Source: Zea mays (taxonomy: Eukaryota > Streptophyta > Magnoliopsida > Poales > Poaceae). Taken from it: 64,000 bases of DNA. The notes beneath the pieces were generated by a model that was not told the DNA's origin, did no database searches, and saw only the letters and a list, made by a program, of their open reading frames with translations. The stretch's first letter is position 1. The number at the start of each line of letters is the position of its first letter. Position numbers and translations under genes: made by a program. The DNA is taken from the NCBI RefSeq assembly GCF_902167145.1, contig NC_050099.1:240758588-240822587 (forward strand). Direction: 5' to 3'. Shown in pieces: positions 32,631 to 45,473 of the stretch.

Positions 32631-35600
32631 TCAATCCAAGTTCCGCGAATCTAGGATATTGAGCTCACTACGCAGCCTGCAAAAGGTCTTCTCATCTAGA
32701 GGCTTGGTAAAGATATCGGCTAGCTGGTTCTCGGTGCTAACATGAAACACTTCGATATCTCCCTTTTGCTGGTGGTCTCTCAAAAAGTGATGTCGGATGT
32801 CAATGTGCTTTGTGCGGCTGTGCTCAACAGGATTTTCCGCTATTCGGATAGCACTCTCATTGTCACATAGGAGTGGGACTTTGCTCAGATTGTAGCCAAA
32901 GTCCCTGAGGGTTTGCCTCATCCAAAGTAGTTGCACGCAACACTGTCCTGCGGCAACGTACTCGGCCTCAGCGGTGGATAGGGCAACATAGGTTTGTTTC
33001 TTAGAATTCCATGACACTAGGGACCTTCCTAAGAATTGGCACGTCCCCGATGTACTCTTTCTATCGACCTTACATCCAGCATAGTCGGAATCTAAGTACC
33101 CAATTAAGTCAAAGTTAGACCCCTTTGGATACCAGATCCCGAAGCAAGGCGTAGCGACTAAATATCGAAGAATTCGCTTCACAGCCACTAAGTGACACTC
33201 CTTAGGATCGGATTGAAATCTAGCACACATGCATACGCTAAGCATAATATCCGGTCTACTAGCACACAAATAAAGCAAGGAACCTATCATGGACCGGTAT
33301 GCTTTTTGATCAACGGACTTACCTCCTTTGTTGAGGTCGGTGTGTCCGTTAGTTCCCATCGGCGTCTTTGCGGGCTTGGCGTCCTTCATCCCAAACCGCT
33401 TTAGCAAGTCTTGCGTGTACTTCGTTTGGGAGATGAAAGTGCCGTCCTTGAGTTGCTTCACTTGGAACCCAAGGAAGTAGTTCAACTCGCCCATCATCGA
33501 CATCTCGAATTTCTGCGTCATCACCCTGCTAAACTCTTCACAAGACTTTTGATTAGTAGAACCAAATATTATGTCATCGACATAAATTTGGCACACAAAA
33601 AGATCACCATCGCAAGTCTTAGTAAAAAGAGTTGGATCGGCTTTCCCAACCTTGAAAGCATTAGCAATTAAAAAGTCTCTAAGGCATTCATACCATGCTC
33701 TTGGTGCTTGCTTAAGTCCATAGAGCGCCTTAGAGAGCTTACACACGTGGTCGGGGTACCGTTCATCCTCGAAGCCAGGGGGTTGCTCCACGTACACCTC
33801 CTCCTTGATCGGCCCGTTGAGGAAAGCGCTCTTCACATCCATTTGGTACAACCTGAAAGAATGGTGAGCGGCATATGCTAGCAAGATACGAATAGATTCT
33901 AGCCTAGCCACAGGAGCAAAAGTCTCCTCAAAGTCCAAACCTGCGACTTGGGCATAACCTTTTGCCACAAGTCGAGCCTTGTTCCTCGTCACCACCCCGT
34001 GCTCGTCCTGTTTGTTGCGGAACACCCACTTGGTTCCCACAACATTTTGCTTGGGACGAGGCACTAGTGTCCAAACTTCATTGCGCTTGAAGTTGTTGAG
34101 TTCCTCCTGCATGGCCAACACCCAGTCCGGATCTAGCAAGGCCTCTTCCACCCTGAAAGGCTCAATAGAAGAGACAAAGGAGTAATGTTCACAAAAATTA
34201 ACTAATCTCGAGCGAGTAGTTACTCCCTTGCTAATATCACCTAATATCTGGTCGACGGGATGATCCCTTTGGATCGTCGCTCGAACTTGGGTTGGAGGTG
34301 CCTGAGGTGCTTCTTCCTCTTCAACTTGATCCTCCTGTGCTCCCCCTTGATCATGCGCCTCCACTTGAGGTACCTGTTCGCCATCTTGGGTTGGGGGATG
34401 CACCATAGTTGAGGAAGATGGTTGATCTTGCTCCAAATGTTCCTGAGGCCGTACATCTCCAATCGCCATGGTGCGTATCGCGGCCGTTGGAACGTCTTCT
34501 TCATCTACATCATCAAGATCAACAACTTGCTCTCTTGGAGAGCCATTAGTCTCATCAAATACAACGTCGCTAGAGACTTCAACCAAACCTGATGATTTGT
34601 TGAAGACCCTATACGCCTTTGTATTTGAATCATAACCTAATAAAAACCCTTCTACAGCTTTGGGAGCAAATTTAGAGGTTCTACCTTTCTTCACAAGAAT
34701 ATAACACTTGCTCCCAAATACACGAAAATAAGACACATTGGGTTTGTTACCAGTTAGCAGCTCGTAAGAAGTCTTCTTGAGGAGGCGGTGAAGGTAGACC
34801 CTGTTGATGGCGTGGCAAGCCGTGTTCACGGCTTCCGACCAAAAGCGCTCGGGGGTCTTGAACTCGCCAAGCATAGTCCTCGCCATATCTATGAGCGTCC
34901 TGTTCTTCCTCTCTACCACACCATTTTGCTGAGGTGTGTAGGGAGCGGAGAACTCGTGCTTGATCCCTTCCTCCTCAAGGAACTCCTCCACTTGAAGGTT
35001 CTTGAACTCGGACCCGTTGTCGCTCCTTATCTTCTTCACCTTGAGCTCAAACTCATTTTGAGCTCTCCTGAGGAAGCGCTTGAGGGTCCCTTGGGTTTCA
35101 GACTTATCCTGCAAAAAGAACACCCAAGTGAAGCGGGAAAAGTCATCAACAATAACTAGACCATACTTACTTCCTCCTATGCTCAGATAGGCGACGGGTC
35201 CGAAGAGGTCCATATGCAGCAGCTCCAGAGGTCTTGATGTTGTCATCACATTTTTGGTGTGATGAGAGCCTCCCACCTGTTTCCCTGCTTGACAAGCTGC
35301 ACAAGGTCTATCTTTTTCGAATTGCACGTTAGTCAAACCTATCACGTGTTCTCCCTTTAGAAGCTTGTGAAGGTTCTTCATCCCCACATGTGCTAAGCGG
35401 CGATGCCACAGCCAGCCCATGCTAGTCTTAGCAATTAAGCATGCATCTAGACCGGCCTCCTCTTTTGCAAAATCAACTAAATAAAGTTTGCCATCTAGTA
35501 CACCCTTATAAGCTAGTGAACCATCACATCTTCTAAAGACAGACACATCTACATTTGTAAATAGACAATTATATCCCATATTACATAATTGACTGACAGA

Positions 35601-35837
35601 TAGTAAATTATATCCAAGAGACTCAACTAAAAACACATTAGAGATAGAGTGCTCATTAGATATTGCAATCTTGCCTAAACCTTTCACCTTGCCTTGGTTC
35701 CCATCACCGAATATGATTGAATCTTGGGAATCCTTATTCTTGACGTAGGAGGTGAACATCTTCTTCTCCCCCGTCATATGGTTTGTGCATCCGCTGTCGA
35801 TGATCCAGCTTGAGCCCCCGGATGCATACACCTGCAA
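32631..35837 (-). CDS. Copia pol polyprotein, element B, intact
   Basis: About 1068 codons are open. The frame has no ATG at its start (a TTG at 35837); the sequence [15 protein letters not shown] holds the protease site, the pre-integrase zinc region is [17 protein letters not shown], integrase shows SDNGSEF and [16 protein letters not shown] has [11 protein letters not shown] and YVDDIIFGS, and RNase H has DSDYAGCK and LSTAEAEY. The protein processes gag-pol, copies RNA into DNA and integrates it. Gag ends eight bases before, in another frame, and the pol region begins after TTGCCTTGCAG, which looks like a splice acceptor. A few residues differ from element C (for example GYLDSDY for GYSDSDY in RNase H). 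It appears complete. Confidence 0.95.
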   Translation of the reverse strand: MQVYASGGSSWIIDSGCTNHMTGEKKMFTSYVKNKDSQDSIIFGDGNQGKVKGLGKIAISNEHSISNVFLVESLGYNLLSVSQLCNMGYNCLFTNVDVSVFRRCDGSLAYKGVLDGKLYLVDFAKEEAGLDACLIAKTSMGWLWHRRLAHVGMKNLHKLLKGEHVIGLTNVQFEKDRPCAACQAGKQVGGSHHTKNVMTTSRPLELLHMDLFGPVAYLSIGGSKYGLVIVDDFSRFTWVFFLQDKSETQGTLKRFLRRAQNEFELKVKKIRSDNGSEFKNLQVEEFLEEEGIKHEFSAPYTPQQNGVVERKNRTLIDMARTMLGEFKTPERFWSEAVNTACHAINRVYLHRLLKKTSYELLTGNKPNVSYFRVFGSKCYILVKKGRTSKFAPKAVEGFLLGYDSNTKAYRVFNKSSGLVEVSSDVVFDETNGSPREQVVDLDDVDEEDVPTAAIRTMAIGDVRPQEHLEQDQPSSSTMVHPPTQDGEQVPQVEAHDQGGAQEDQVEEEEAPQAPPTQVRATIQRDHPVDQILGDISKGVTTRSRLVNFCEHYSFVSSIEPFRVEEALLDPDWVLAMQEELNNFKRNEVWTLVPRPKQNVVGTKWVFRNKQDEHGVVTRNKARLVAKGYAQVAGLDFEETFAPVARLESIRILLAYAAHHSFRLYQMDVKSAFLNGPIKEEVYVEQPPGFEDERYPDHVCKLSKALYGLKQAPRAWYECLRDFLIANAFKVGKADPTLFTKTCDGDLFVCQIYVDDIIFGSTNQKSCEEFSRVMTQKFEMSMMGELNYFLGFQVKQLKDGTFISQTKYTQDLLKRFGMKDAKPAKTPMGTNGHTDLNKGGKSVDQKAYRSMIGSLLYLCASRPDIMLSVCMCARFQSDPKECHLVAVKRILRYLVATPCFGIWYPKGSNFDLIGYLDSDYAGCKVDRKSTSGTCQFLGRSLVSWNSKKQTYVALSTAEAEYVAAGQCCVQLLWMRQTLRDFGYNLSKVPLLCDNESAIRIAENPVEHSRTKHIDIRHHFLRDHQQKGDIEVFHVSTENQLADIFTKPLDEKTFCRLRSELNILDSRNLD

Positions 35838-35844
35838 GGCAAAT

Positions 35845-38220
35845 TTAGGCTTGGGTCTTAGGTACCCAACTCTTGTTGGGTCCTACAAGGTTAGTCACAA
35901 TTTCCTTAGGGACCCAAATGCAAGTTTTATCACCCTTGCATTTTGCCCCTAATTTCCTAGCAACTATCTTCCTATCCTTTCTACAAATAGCAAAGGAAGC
36001 ATTTAAAGCATGATAAATTGTAGACGGGCCATTCATAACTTTTCTAGGAACATGATGAATATTTTTCCTAGGCACATGATGAATATTTTTCCTAGGCATA
36101 TCTCTACCATGCATATAGGAAGAACTGGAAGCATACATAGCATAAGAATCATAGGCATTACAACTCCTATGAGACTGTATTCTATCATTGTACATAAAAG
36201 CATGGTTCTTTTTAGTACTACTTGCCATAGGGGCCTTCCCTTTTTCCTTGGCGGAGATGGGAGCCTTATGGCTTGTTAAGTTCTTGGCTTCCCTCTTGAA
36301 GCCAAGCCCATCCTTAATTGAGGGGTGTCTACCAATCGTGTAGGCATCCCTAGCAAATTTTAGTTTATCAAAATCACTTTTGCTAGCCTTAAGTTGGGCA
36401 TTAAGACTAGCCAATTCATCGTTTAACTTTGCAATAGAAGCTAGGTGTTCACTACAAGCATTAATATCAACATCTTTACATCTATTGCAAATAACAACAT
36501 TTTCTACACAAGTTGTTGATTTACTAGCTATTTCTAACTTAGCATTCAAATCATCATTGATGCTCCTTAAGCTAGAAATCGTCTCATGGCAAGAAGATAA
36601 TTCACAAGAAAGCATTTCATTTCTCTTAACTTCTAAGGCATGAGATTTTTGAGCTTCTACAAATTTGTCATGTTCTTCATACAACAAGTCCTCTTGTTTT
36701 TCTAAAAGCCTATTCTTATCATTCAGGGCATCAATCAATTCATTAATTTTATCTACCTTGGTTCTATCTGGGCCCTTAAATAAACATGAATAATCTATTT
36801 CATCCTCATCACTAGATTCGTCCTCACTTGAAGAAGCATAAGTAGAGTCTCGAGTACATACCTTCTTCTCCCTTGCCATAAGGCATGTGTGACGCTCGTT
36901 GGGGAAGAGGGATGACTTGTTGAAGGCGGTGGCGGCGAGTCCTTCATTGTCGGAGTCGGACGAGGAGCAATCTGAATCCCACTCCTTGCCAAGATGTGCC
37001 TCGCCCTTTGCCTTCTTGTAGTTCTTCTTCTTCTCCCTCTTGTTCCCTTGATCCTGATCACTATCATTGTCGGGACAGTTAGCAATAAAATGACCAAGCT
37101 TACCACATTTGAAGCATGAGCGCTTTCCCTTTGTCTTGGTCTTGCTTGGCTGCCCCTTGCGACCTTTTAGCGCCGTCTTGAATCTTTTGATAATGAGGGC
37201 CATTTCTTCATCATTAAGTCCGGCCGCCTCAATTTGTGCCACCTTGCTAGGTAGAGCCTCCTTGCTTCTTGTTGCCTTGAGAGCAAGGGGTTGAGGCTCG
37301 GTGATTGGACCATTCAATGTGTCGTCCACGTACCTTGCCTCCTTGATCATCATTCGCCCGCTTACGAATTTTCCAAGGACTTCTTCGGGCGACATTTTGG
37401 TGTACCTGGGATTCTCACGAATATTATTCACCAAATGAGGATCAAGAACGGTAAAGGACCTTAGCATTAGTCGAACGACGTCGTGGTCCGTCCATCGCGT
37501 GCTTCCGTAGCTCCTTATTTTGTTGATAAGGGTCTTGAGCCGGTTGTATGTTTGTGTCGGCTCCTCGCCCCTTATCATCGCGAATCGTCCAAGCTCGCCT
37601 TCTACCAACTCCATCTTGGTGAGCAAAGTGACGTTGTTCCCCTCATGTGAAATCTTGAGGGTGTCCCAGATCTGCTTGGCGTTATCCAAGCCGCTCACTT
37701 TGTGGTATTCATCCCTGCACAATGAAGCTAGAAGAATAGTAGTAGCTTGTGCATTCTTATGAATTTGCTCATTAATGAACATGGGACTATCCGAACTATC
37801 AAAGTGCATTCCACTCTCTACAATCTCCCATATACTAGGATGGAGAGAGAACAAGTGACTACGCATTTTGTGACTCCAAAATCCGTAGTCCTCTCCATCA
37901 AAATGAGGAGGTTTACCAAGTGGAATAGATAATAAATGAGCATTTGTACTTTGAGGAATACGAGAGTAATCAAAAGAAAAGTTCGAATTGACCGATTTTC
38001 TTCTCTCGTAGTCGTTGTGGTCGTCATCCTTTTTGGAAGAAGTAGACTCATCGCTGTCGTCGTAGTAGACGATCTCCTTGATGCGCCTCGTCTTCTTCTT
38101 CTTCCCATCTTTCCGTCTATGGCCCGAGCCGGAGTCGGTAGGCTTGTCATCCTTCGGCTCGTTGACGAAGGATTCCTTCTCTTTGTCGTTGATCACGATT
38201 CCCTTCCCCTTAGGATCCAT
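35845..38220 (-). CDS. Copia gag, element B, intact
   Basis: 791 residues from ATG 38220 (MDPKGKG) form the structural protein of the virus-like particle. There is a Lys/Asp/Ser-rich start, a UBN2-type domain around residues 90-300 ([17 protein letters not shown] is a clear signature), a zinc knuckle [14 protein letters not shown] near residue 375, and a Ser/Asp-rich acidic stretch ([14 protein letters not shown]). A coiled-coil-like region follows, then a second Cys/His cluster, [15 protein letters not shown], then [10 protein letters not shown] and the end [11 protein letters not shown]. Close to element C gag throughout. The start codon lies about 36 bases after the PBS, the same layout as in C and D. 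Confidence 0.94.
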   Translation of the reverse strand: MDPKGKGIVINDKEKESFVNEPKDDKPTDSGSGHRRKDGKKKKTRRIKEIVYYDDSDESTSSKKDDDHNDYERRKSVNSNFSFDYSRIPQSTNAHLLSIPLGKPPHFDGEDYGFWSHKMRSHLFSLHPSIWEIVESGMHFDSSDSPMFINEQIHKNAQATTILLASLCRDEYHKVSGLDNAKQIWDTLKISHEGNNVTLLTKMELVEGELGRFAMIRGEEPTQTYNRLKTLINKIRSYGSTRWTDHDVVRLMLRSFTVLDPHLVNNIRENPRYTKMSPEEVLGKFVSGRMMIKEARYVDDTLNGPITEPQPLALKATRSKEALPSKVAQIEAAGLNDEEMALIIKRFKTALKGRKGQPSKTKTKGKRSCFKCGKLGHFIANCPDNDSDQDQGNKREKKKNYKKAKGEAHLGKEWDSDCSSSDSDNEGLAATAFNKSSLFPNERHTCLMAREKKVCTRDSTYASSSEDESSDEDEIDYSCLFKGPDRTKVDKINELIDALNDKNRLLEKQEDLLYEEHDKFVEAQKSHALEVKRNEMLSCELSSCHETISSLRSINDDLNAKLEIASKSTTCVENVVICNRCKDVDINACSEHLASIAKLNDELASLNAQLKASKSDFDKLKFARDAYTIGRHPSIKDGLGFKREAKNLTSHKAPISAKEKGKAPMASSTKKNHAFMYNDRIQSHRSCNAYDSYAMYASSSSYMHGRDMPRKNIHHVPRKNIHHVPRKVMNGPSTIYHALNASFAICRKDRKIVARKLGAKCKGDKTCIWVPKEIVTNLVGPNKSWVPKTQA

Positions 38221-38255
38221 CTCTTCGGGCGGTTAGTCCCTTTGTGAAGAGAACG

Positions 38256-38267
38256 GCTCCGATACCA
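38256..38267 (-). promoter_or_regulatory. Element B primer binding site
   Basis: Minus-strand TGGTATCGGAGC lies two bases inside the 5' LTR end, complementary to the initiator tRNA-Met 3' end as in copia elements. Confidence 0.85.
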
Positions 38268-38269
38268 AT

Positions 38270-38592
38270 TGAGAGCACCTAGAGGGGGGGGGGGGTGAAT
38301 AGGTGATCCTGTAACACTTAAAAACTTAGGCCACAAAAACTTGGTAAAGTGTTAGCACAATAATCGCCAAGTGGCTAGAGAGGAATCTTCAACAAAACAC
38401 AATAACCAACAAGATCAATCACAGAGATGGCACGGTGGTTATCCCGTGGTTCGGCCAAGACCAACGCTTGCCTACTCCACGTTGTGGCGTCCCAACGGAC
38501 GAGGGTTGCAATCAACCCCTCTCAAGCGGTCCAAAGACTCACTTGAATACCACGGTGTTTTGCTTGCTTTTTCTCAATCCCGTTTGCGAGGA
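38270..38592 (-). repeat. Element B 5' LTR, PBS-proximal part
   Basis: It begins TGAGAGCACCTAGAGG with an 11-G run and is cut at GAGGA (38588-38592), the target duplication of element C. Confidence 0.93.
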
Positions 38593-39843
38593 TGAAAGGG
38601 AAATGTGCCCTTGGGCCATTTCTAAAGTATTTTGGTGATTGAGTGCAAACACAAGTGCTTAAATGTGAAAATATGCCCATGGATGAACAAAGTGCAAATC
38701 ACAAGTAAAGGTATGTTTCTAAGCCTTAGTACATTAGTTTTGTGTACTAACATCTTGTCTAAGTGTTAGAAACAGGAGAAAGAAGAAAAGAAAAGAAGTG
38801 GAGAGTGGCTGTGTACAGCCAAAGGCGGCTTCGGACTGGGGCACCGGACTGTCCGGTGTGCACCGGACAGTGTCCGGTGCGCCAGACCACCACAGAGCAA
38901 ACCAGCCGCTCTCGGGTTTTTCTCCGGCGACTTCGGCTAAAATTCACCGGACTGTCCGGTGTGCACCGGACTGTCCGGTGAGCCAACGGTCGGCCGGGCC
39001 AACGGTCGGCCGCGCGATCGGCGCGCGACACGTGGCCGAGCCAACGGTCGGAAGGAAGCACCGGACTGTCCGGTGTGCACCGGACTGTCCGGTGCGCCAG
39101 ATCTGCAACGGTTGGCAACGGTCGGCTGCGCTGTTTATGGAAATAAATCGGGCATCGGACAGTGTCCGGTGTGCACCGGACTGTCCGGTGCGCCCGACGA
39201 CAGAAGGCAAGGATAGCCTTCCCGATGTGCTCTCAACGGCTCCTAGCTGCCTTGGGGCTATAAAAGGGACCCCTAGGCGCATGGAGGAGAACACCAAGCA
39301 TTCCTTGAGCACTCTTGATCACTCACACATCAATCTCGCGCACTTGTTCGACATTCTAGTGATTTGAGCTCCGTTCTAGTGTGCTAGTCTTTTGAGCTCA
39401 AGTCTGGGTCTTGTGTGTGCGTATTCGCTGTGATCCTTGTGTTGTGTGTGAGTTGCTAATCCCTTCCTTACTCCGTGATTCTCTGTGAACATCTTTTGTA
39501 AGGGCGAGAGGTTCCAAGTTGTGGAGATTCCTCGCAAACGGGATTGAGAAAAGAAAAGCAAGAACACCGTGGTATTCAAGTTGATCACTGGATCACTTGA
39601 GAGGAGTTGAGTGCAACTCTCGTCCGTTGGGACGCCACAACGTGGAGTAGGCAAGTTTTTGTACTTGGCCGAACCACGGGATAACCACCGTGTCATCTCT
39701 GTGATTGATTTCTTGTGGTTATTGTGTTTTGACTCCTCTCTAGCCACTTGGCCATACTTGTGCTAACCCTTAACAAGTTTTTGTGGCTTAAGTTTTGAAG
39801 TTTTACAGGATCACCTATTCACCCCCCCCTCTAGGTGCTCTCA
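38593..39843 (+). repeat. Element C 5' LTR
   Basis: 1251 bp from TGAAAGGG to CTCTCA. Palindrome pairs lie between 38840 and 39195, six AACGG motifs in one orientation between 38983 and 39243, and TATAAAAG at 39259-39266. This part is therefore the likely promoter of the element. Confidence 0.95.
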
Positions 39844-39845
39844 AT

Positions 39846-39857
39846 TGGTATCGGAGC
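39846..39857 (+). promoter_or_regulatory. Element C primer binding site
   Basis: TGGTATCGGAGC lies two bases after the 5' LTR and is complementary to initiator tRNA-Met. Confidence 0.87.
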
Positions 39858-39892
39858 CGTTCTCTTCAAAAAGGGACTAATCGCCCGAAGAG

Positions 39893-42259
39893 ATGGATCC
39901 TAAGGGAAAGGGGATGGTGGTCGACAATGAGAAGGAGTCTATCTTCAACGAGCCAAAGAATGACAAGTCCACCGACTTGGGCTCAAGCCACAAGCACAAA
40001 GATGGGAAGAAGAAGAAGACAAGGCGCATCAAGGAGATCGTCTACTACGACAGCGACGAGTCCTCTTCTTCCCAAAAGGACAACGACGATCACGACAAAC
40101 AAAAGACGGTTAACTCAAACTTTTCTTTTGATTATTCGCGCATTCCACATAGCTCAAATGCTCATTTGCTCCCCATTCCACTTGGCAAGCCTCCTCACTT
40201 TGATGGAGAGGACTACGGATTTTGGAGTCACAAAATGCGTACTCACCTATTTTCTCTCCATCCAAGCATTTGGGAGATTGTAGAAAGTGGAATGAAATTT
40301 GATAGCTCGGATAGCCCTTCATTTATTAATGAACAGATCCATAAAAATGCACAAGCTACTACTGTGTTGCTAGCCTCTCTGTGCAGGGATGAGTATCACA
40401 AGGTGAGCGGCTTGGACAATGCCAAGCAGATTTGGGACACCCTCAAGATCTCTCATGAGGGGAATGATGTCACCTTACTCACCAAGATGGAGTTGGTGGA
40501 GGGCGAGCTCGGACGATTTGCGATGATAAGGGGCGAGGAGCCGACACAAACATACAACAGGCTCAAGATCCTTATCAACAAAATAAGGAGCTACGGAAGC
40601 ACGCGATGGACGGATCACCACGTCGTCCGCCTAATGCTAAGGTCATTTACCGTTCTTGATCCTCACTTGGTGAACAATATTCGTGAAAATCCTAGGTACA
40701 TCAAGATGTCACCCGAAGAAATTCTTGGAAAATTTGTGAGTGGGCGAATGATGATCAAGGAGGCAAGGTACGTGGACGACGCGTTGAATGGTCCAATCCA
40801 TGAGCCTCAACCCATTGCTCTCAAGGCAACAAGAAGCAAGGAAACGCTACCCAGCAAGGTGGCGCAAATTGAGGCGGCCGGTCTTAATGATGAAGAGATG
40901 GCCCTCATCATCAAACGATTCAAGACGGTGCTAAAGAGTCGCAATGGACAGCCGAGCAAGACTAAGACCAAGGGAAAGCGATCATGCTTCAAATGCGGTA
41001 AGCTTGGTCATTTTATTGCTAACTGTCCGGATAATGAAAGTGACCAGGAAAAGGGGAACAAAAGAGAGAAGAAGAAGCACTACAAGAAGGCCAAGGGCGA
41101 AGCACATATCGGAAAGGAGTGGGATTCGGACTGCTCCTCCTCCGACTCCGACAATGAAGGACTCGCCGCCACCGCCTTCAACAAGTCATCTCTCTTCCCC
41201 AACGAGCGTCATACTTGCCTTATGGCAAGGGAGAAGAAAGTAAGTACTCGAGATACCACTTATGCTTCTTCTAGTGATGAAGATGAAATTGATTATTCAT
41301 GCTTGTTTAAAGGTCTAGATAGAACCAAGGTAGACAAAATTAATGAATTGATTGATGCCTTGAATGATAAGAACATGCTTGTAGAAAAGCAAGAGGATTT
41401 GTTGTATGAAGAACATGATAAATTTGTTAGTGCACAAAATTCTCTTGCTCTAGAGAATAAAAGAAATGAAATGCTTTCTTGTGAATTATCTTCTTGCCAT
41501 GAGACAATTTCTAAATTAAGAAGCATTAATGACGATTTGAATGCTAAATTAGAAGTATCAAATAAATCTAACTCTTGTGTAGAACATGTTGTAATTTGTA
41601 CTAGGTGTAAGGATTTTGATGTTAATGCTTGTAGTGAACACTTAGTTTCAATTTCAAAACTAAATGATGAAGTGGCTAGTCTTAATGCTCAACTTAAGAC
41701 TAGCAAAAGTGATTTTGAAAAACTAAAATTTGCTAGGGATGCCTACACGGTTGGTAGACATCCCTCAATTAAGGATGGGCTTGGTTTCAAGAGGGAAGCC
41801 AAGAACTTAACAAGCCATAAGGCTCCCATTCCCGCCAAGGAGAAAGGGAAGGCCCCTATGGCTACTAGTGCTAAAAGGAACCATGCCTTTTTGTATCATG
41901 ATAGAAGACATACTAGAAATGCAAATAGGAGTTATGATGCTTTTGATTCATATGTTTATGACTCTCATGCCATGTTTGCTCCTAGTTCTTCTTATGTGAA
42001 TAATAGAAATGTTACTAGGAAAAATGTTGTTCCTAAAAAGAATGTTATTCATGCTCCTAGGAAAGTAGCAAATGAACCTTCTATCATTTATTATGCTTGC
42101 AATGCACCCTTTGCAATTTGTAGAAAGGATAGAAAAGTAATTGCTAGGAAGTTAGGGGCAAAATGCAAAGGTGATAAAACTTGCATTTGGGTCCCTAAGG
42201 ATATATGTGCTAACCTTGTAGGACCCAACATGAGTTGGGTACCTAAGACCCAAGCCTAA
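39893..42259 (+). CDS. Copia gag, element C, intact
   Basis: 788 residues from ATG 39893. The order is a charged N-terminus, a UBN2-type domain ([14 protein letters not shown] near residue 105), the zinc knuckle [14 protein letters not shown] near residue 365 and a Ser/Asp-rich acidic stretch. A coiled-coil-like region (about residues 470-640) follows, with the second Cys/His cluster [15 protein letters not shown] at residues 569-583. The protein ends [11 protein letters not shown], a Tyr/Asn/His-rich segment and [11 protein letters not shown]. The zinc knuckle binds packaged RNA; the role of the second cluster is unknown. The last bases overlap the pol frame only from 42234, because a TGA closes that frame at 42231-42233. 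Confidence 0.95.
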   Translation: MDPKGKGMVVDNEKESIFNEPKNDKSTDLGSSHKHKDGKKKKTRRIKEIVYYDSDESSSSQKDNDDHDKQKTVNSNFSFDYSRIPHSSNAHLLPIPLGKPPHFDGEDYGFWSHKMRTHLFSLHPSIWEIVESGMKFDSSDSPSFINEQIHKNAQATTVLLASLCRDEYHKVSGLDNAKQIWDTLKISHEGNDVTLLTKMELVEGELGRFAMIRGEEPTQTYNRLKILINKIRSYGSTRWTDHHVVRLMLRSFTVLDPHLVNNIRENPRYIKMSPEEILGKFVSGRMMIKEARYVDDALNGPIHEPQPIALKATRSKETLPSKVAQIEAAGLNDEEMALIIKRFKTVLKSRNGQPSKTKTKGKRSCFKCGKLGHFIANCPDNESDQEKGNKREKKKHYKKAKGEAHIGKEWDSDCSSSDSDNEGLAATAFNKSSLFPNERHTCLMAREKKVSTRDTTYASSSDEDEIDYSCLFKGLDRTKVDKINELIDALNDKNMLVEKQEDLLYEEHDKFVSAQNSLALENKRNEMLSCELSSCHETISKLRSINDDLNAKLEVSNKSNSCVEHVVICTRCKDFDVNACSEHLVSISKLNDEVASLNAQLKTSKSDFEKLKFARDAYTVGRHPSIKDGLGFKREAKNLTSHKAPIPAKEKGKAPMATSAKRNHAFLYHDRRHTRNANRSYDAFDSYVYDSHAMFAPSSSYVNNRNVTRKNVVPKKNVIHAPRKVANEPSIIYYACNAPFAICRKDRKVIARKLGAKCKGDKTCIWVPKDICANLVGPNMSWVPKTQA

Positions 42260-42266
42260 ATTTGCC

Positions 42267-45200
42267 TTGCAGGTTTATGCATCCGGGGGTTCAAGCTGGA
42301 TTATCGACAGCGGATGCACAAACCATATGACGGGGGAGAAGAAAATGTTCACCTCCTACGTCAAGAATAAAGATTCCCAAGATTCAATCATATTCGGTGA
42401 TGGGAATCAAGGCAAGGTAAAAGGGTTAGGTAAAATTGCAATTTCCAATGAGCATTCTATTTCCAATGTGTTTTTAGTAGAGTCTCTTGGTTACAATTTA
42501 CTATCTGTTAGTCAACTGTGCAACATGGGGTATAACTGTCTATTTACTAATGTAGATGTGTCTGTCTTTAGAAGAAGTGATGATTCACTAGCTTTTAAGG
42601 GTGTATTAGACGGCAAGCTTTACTTAGTTGATTTTGCAAAAGAAGAGGCCGGTCTAGATGCATGCTTAATAGCTAAGACTTGCATGGGCTGGCTGTGGCA
42701 TCGCCGCTTGGCACATGTGGGGATGAAGAACCTTCACAAACTTCTAAAGGGAGAACACGTGATAGGATTGACTAACGTGCATTTCGAAAAAGATAGACCT
42801 TGTGCAGCTTGTCAAGCAGGTAAACAAGTGGGAGGAGCGCATCACGACAAGAACGTGATGACCACTTCAAGACCCCTGGAGCTGCTGCACATGGACCTCT
42901 TCGGACCTGTCGCCTATCTGAGCATAGGAGGGAGTAAGTATGGTTTAGTTATTGTTGATGATTTTTCCCGCTTCACTTGGGTGTTCTTTTTGCAGGATAA
43001 GTCTGAAACCCAAGGGACCCTCAAGCGCTTCCTCAGGAGAGCTCAAAATGAGTTTGAGCTCAAGGTAAAGAAGATAAGGAGCGACAACGGGTCCGAATTC
43101 AAGAACTTTCAAGTGGAGGAATTTCTTGAGGAGGAAGGAATCAAGCACGAATTCTCCGCTCCCTACACACCACAGCAAAATGGTGTGGTAGAGAGGAAGA
43201 ACAGGACGCTAATCGATATGGCGAGGACAATGCTTGGAGAATTCAAGACCCCCGAGTGTTTTTGGTCGGAAGCCGTGAACACGGCGTGCCACGCCATCAA
43301 CAGGGTCTACCTTCACCGCCTCCTCAAGAAGACGTCGTATGAGCTACTAACCGGTAACAAACCCAATGTATCGTACTTTCGTGTTTTTGGGAGTAAATGC
43401 TACATTCTAGTGAAGAAAGGTAGAAATTCTAAGTTTGCTCCCAAAGCTGTAGAAGGGTTTTTATTAGGTTATGACTCAAATACAAAGGCGTATAGAGTCT
43501 TCAACAAATCATCGGGTTTGGTTGAAGTCTCTAGCGACGTTGTATTTGATGAGACTAATGGCTCTCCAAGAGAGCAAGTTGTTGATTGTGATGATGTAGA
43601 TGAAGAAGATGTTCCGACGGCCGCTATACGGACCATGGCGATTGGAGAAGTACGGCCACAGGAACAAGATGAACAAGATCAACCCTCTTCCTCAACTATG
43701 GTGCATCCCCCAACCGAAGATGACGAACAGGTACCTCAAGTGGAGGCGCTTGATCAAGGGGGAGCACAAGATGATCAAGTGATGGAGGAAGAAGCGCAAC
43801 CGGCACCTCCAACCCAAGTTCGAGCGATGATTCAAAGGGATCATCCCGTTGATCAAATTCTGGGTGACATTAGCAAGGGAGTAACTACTCGATCTCGATT
43901 AGCTAATTTTTGTGAGCATTACTCCTTTGTCTCTTCTATTGAGCCTTTCAGGGTAGAGGAGGCCTTGCTAGATCCGGACTGGGTGTTGGCCATGCAGGAG
44001 GAGCTTAACAACTTCAAGCGCAATGAAGTTTGGACACTAGTGCCTCGTCCGAAGCAAAATGTCGTGGGAACCAAGTGGGTATTCCGCAACAAACAGGACG
44101 AGCACGGGGTGGTGACGAGGAACAAGGCTCGACTTGTGGCAAAAGGTTATGCCCAAGTCGCAGGTTTGGACTTTGAGGAGACTTTCGCTCCTGTGGCTAG
44201 GCTAGAGTCCATTCGTATCTTGCTAGCATATGCCGCTCACCATTCTTTCAGGTTGTACCAAATGGATGTGAAGAGCGCTTTCCTCAACGGGCCAATCAAG
44301 GAGGAGGTGTACGTGGAGCAACCCCCTGGCTTCGAGGATGAACGGTACCCCGACCATGTGTGTAAGCTCTCTAAGGCGCTCTATGGACTTAAGCAAGCCC
44401 CAAGAGCATGGTATGAATGCCTTAGAGACTTTCTACTTGCTAATGCTTTCAAGGTTGGGAAAGCCGATCCAACTCTTTTTACTAAGACTTGTAATGGTGA
44501 TTTGTTTGTGTGCCAAATTTATGTCGATGACATAATATTTGGTTCTACTAACCAAAAGTCTTGTGAAGAGTTTAGCAGGGTGATGACGCAGAAATTCGAG
44601 ATGTCGATGATGGGCGAGTTGAACTACTTCCTTGGGTTCCAAGTGAAGCAACTCAAGGACGGCACCTTCCTCTCCCAAACGAAGTACACGCAAGATCTGC
44701 TAAAGCGGTTTGGGATGAAGGACGCCAAGCCCGCAAAGACTCCGATGGGGACCGACGGACACACCGACCTCAACAAAGGAGGTAAGTCCGTTGATCAAAA
44801 AGCATACCGGTCAATGATAGGTTCTTTGCTTTACTTATGTGCTAGTAGACCGGATATTATGCTTAGCGTATGCATGTGTGCTAGATTTCAATCCGATCCT
44901 AAGGAGTGTCACTTAGTGGCGGTGAAGCGAATTCTTAGATATTTGGTTGCTACGCCTTGCTTCGGGCTCTGGTATCCAAAGGGGTCTACCTTTGACTTAG
45001 TTGGATACTCAGACTCCGACTATGCTGGATGTAAGGTCGATAGGAAGAGTACATCGGGGACGTGCCAATTCTTAGGAAGGTCCCTGGTGTCATGGAACTC
45101 TAAGAAACAAACATCCGTTGCCCTATCCACCGCTGAGGCCGAGTACGTTGCCGCAGGTCAGTGTTGCGCGCAACTACTTTGGATGAGGCAAACCCTCCGG

Positions 45201-45473
45201 GACTTTGGCTACAATCTGAGCAAAGTCCCACTCCTATGTGATAATGAGAGTGCTATCCGCATGGCGGAAAATCCTGTTGAACACAGCCGCACAAAGCACA
45301 TAGACATCCGACATCACTTTTTGAGAGACCACCAGCAAAAGGGAGATATCGAAGTGTTTCATGTTAGCACCGAGAACCAGCTAGCCGATATCTTCACTAA
45401 GCCTCTAGATGAGAAGACCTTTTGCAGGTTGCGTAGTGAGCTAAATGTCTTAGATTCGCGGAACTTGGATTGA
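42267..45473 (+). CDS. Copia pol polyprotein, element C, intact
   Basis: The frame is open from the non-ATG codon TTG 42267 to TGA 45471-45473, 1068 residues. The protease DSGC is near residue 14, pre-integrase [10 protein letters not shown] near 143, integrase with SDNGSEF near 272 and ERKNRTL near 309, RT with KSAFLNG near 669 and YVDDIIFGS near 751, and RNase H with SDSDYAGCK near 915, LSTAEAEY near 953 and ADIFTK near 1041. All catalytic blocks are present and no stop interrupts it. It is in a +1 frame relative to gag, and the first in-frame ATG lies after the protease site. The start at TTG is nominal. Confidence 0.96.
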   Translation: MQVYASGGSSWIIDSGCTNHMTGEKKMFTSYVKNKDSQDSIIFGDGNQGKVKGLGKIAISNEHSISNVFLVESLGYNLLSVSQLCNMGYNCLFTNVDVSVFRRSDDSLAFKGVLDGKLYLVDFAKEEAGLDACLIAKTCMGWLWHRRLAHVGMKNLHKLLKGEHVIGLTNVHFEKDRPCAACQAGKQVGGAHHDKNVMTTSRPLELLHMDLFGPVAYLSIGGSKYGLVIVDDFSRFTWVFFLQDKSETQGTLKRFLRRAQNEFELKVKKIRSDNGSEFKNFQVEEFLEEEGIKHEFSAPYTPQQNGVVERKNRTLIDMARTMLGEFKTPECFWSEAVNTACHAINRVYLHRLLKKTSYELLTGNKPNVSYFRVFGSKCYILVKKGRNSKFAPKAVEGFLLGYDSNTKAYRVFNKSSGLVEVSSDVVFDETNGSPREQVVDCDDVDEEDVPTAAIRTMAIGEVRPQEQDEQDQPSSSTMVHPPTEDDEQVPQVEALDQGGAQDDQVMEEEAQPAPPTQVRAMIQRDHPVDQILGDISKGVTTRSRLANFCEHYSFVSSIEPFRVEEALLDPDWVLAMQEELNNFKRNEVWTLVPRPKQNVVGTKWVFRNKQDEHGVVTRNKARLVAKGYAQVAGLDFEETFAPVARLESIRILLAYAAHHSFRLYQMDVKSAFLNGPIKEEVYVEQPPGFEDERYPDHVCKLSKALYGLKQAPRAWYECLRDFLLANAFKVGKADPTLFTKTCNGDLFVCQIYVDDIIFGSTNQKSCEEFSRVMTQKFEMSMMGELNYFLGFQVKQLKDGTFLSQTKYTQDLLKRFGMKDAKPAKTPMGTDGHTDLNKGGKSVDQKAYRSMIGSLLYLCASRPDIMLSVCMCARFQSDPKECHLVAVKRILRYLVATPCFGLWYPKGSTFDLVGYSDSDYAGCKVDRKSTSGTCQFLGRSLVSWNSKKQTSVALSTAEAEYVAAGQCCAQLLWMRQTLRDFGYNLSKVPLLCDNESAIRMAENPVEHSRTKHIDIRHHFLRDHQQKGDIEVFHVSTENQLADIFTKPLDEKTFCRLRSELNVLDSRNLD

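Noticed and set aside
38798..39367. 189-codon ORF in the C 5' LTR (and copy at 46465-47034)
   Set aside because: Same palindrome effect; it spans the TATA box, so it cannot be a normal transcript ORF of the element.
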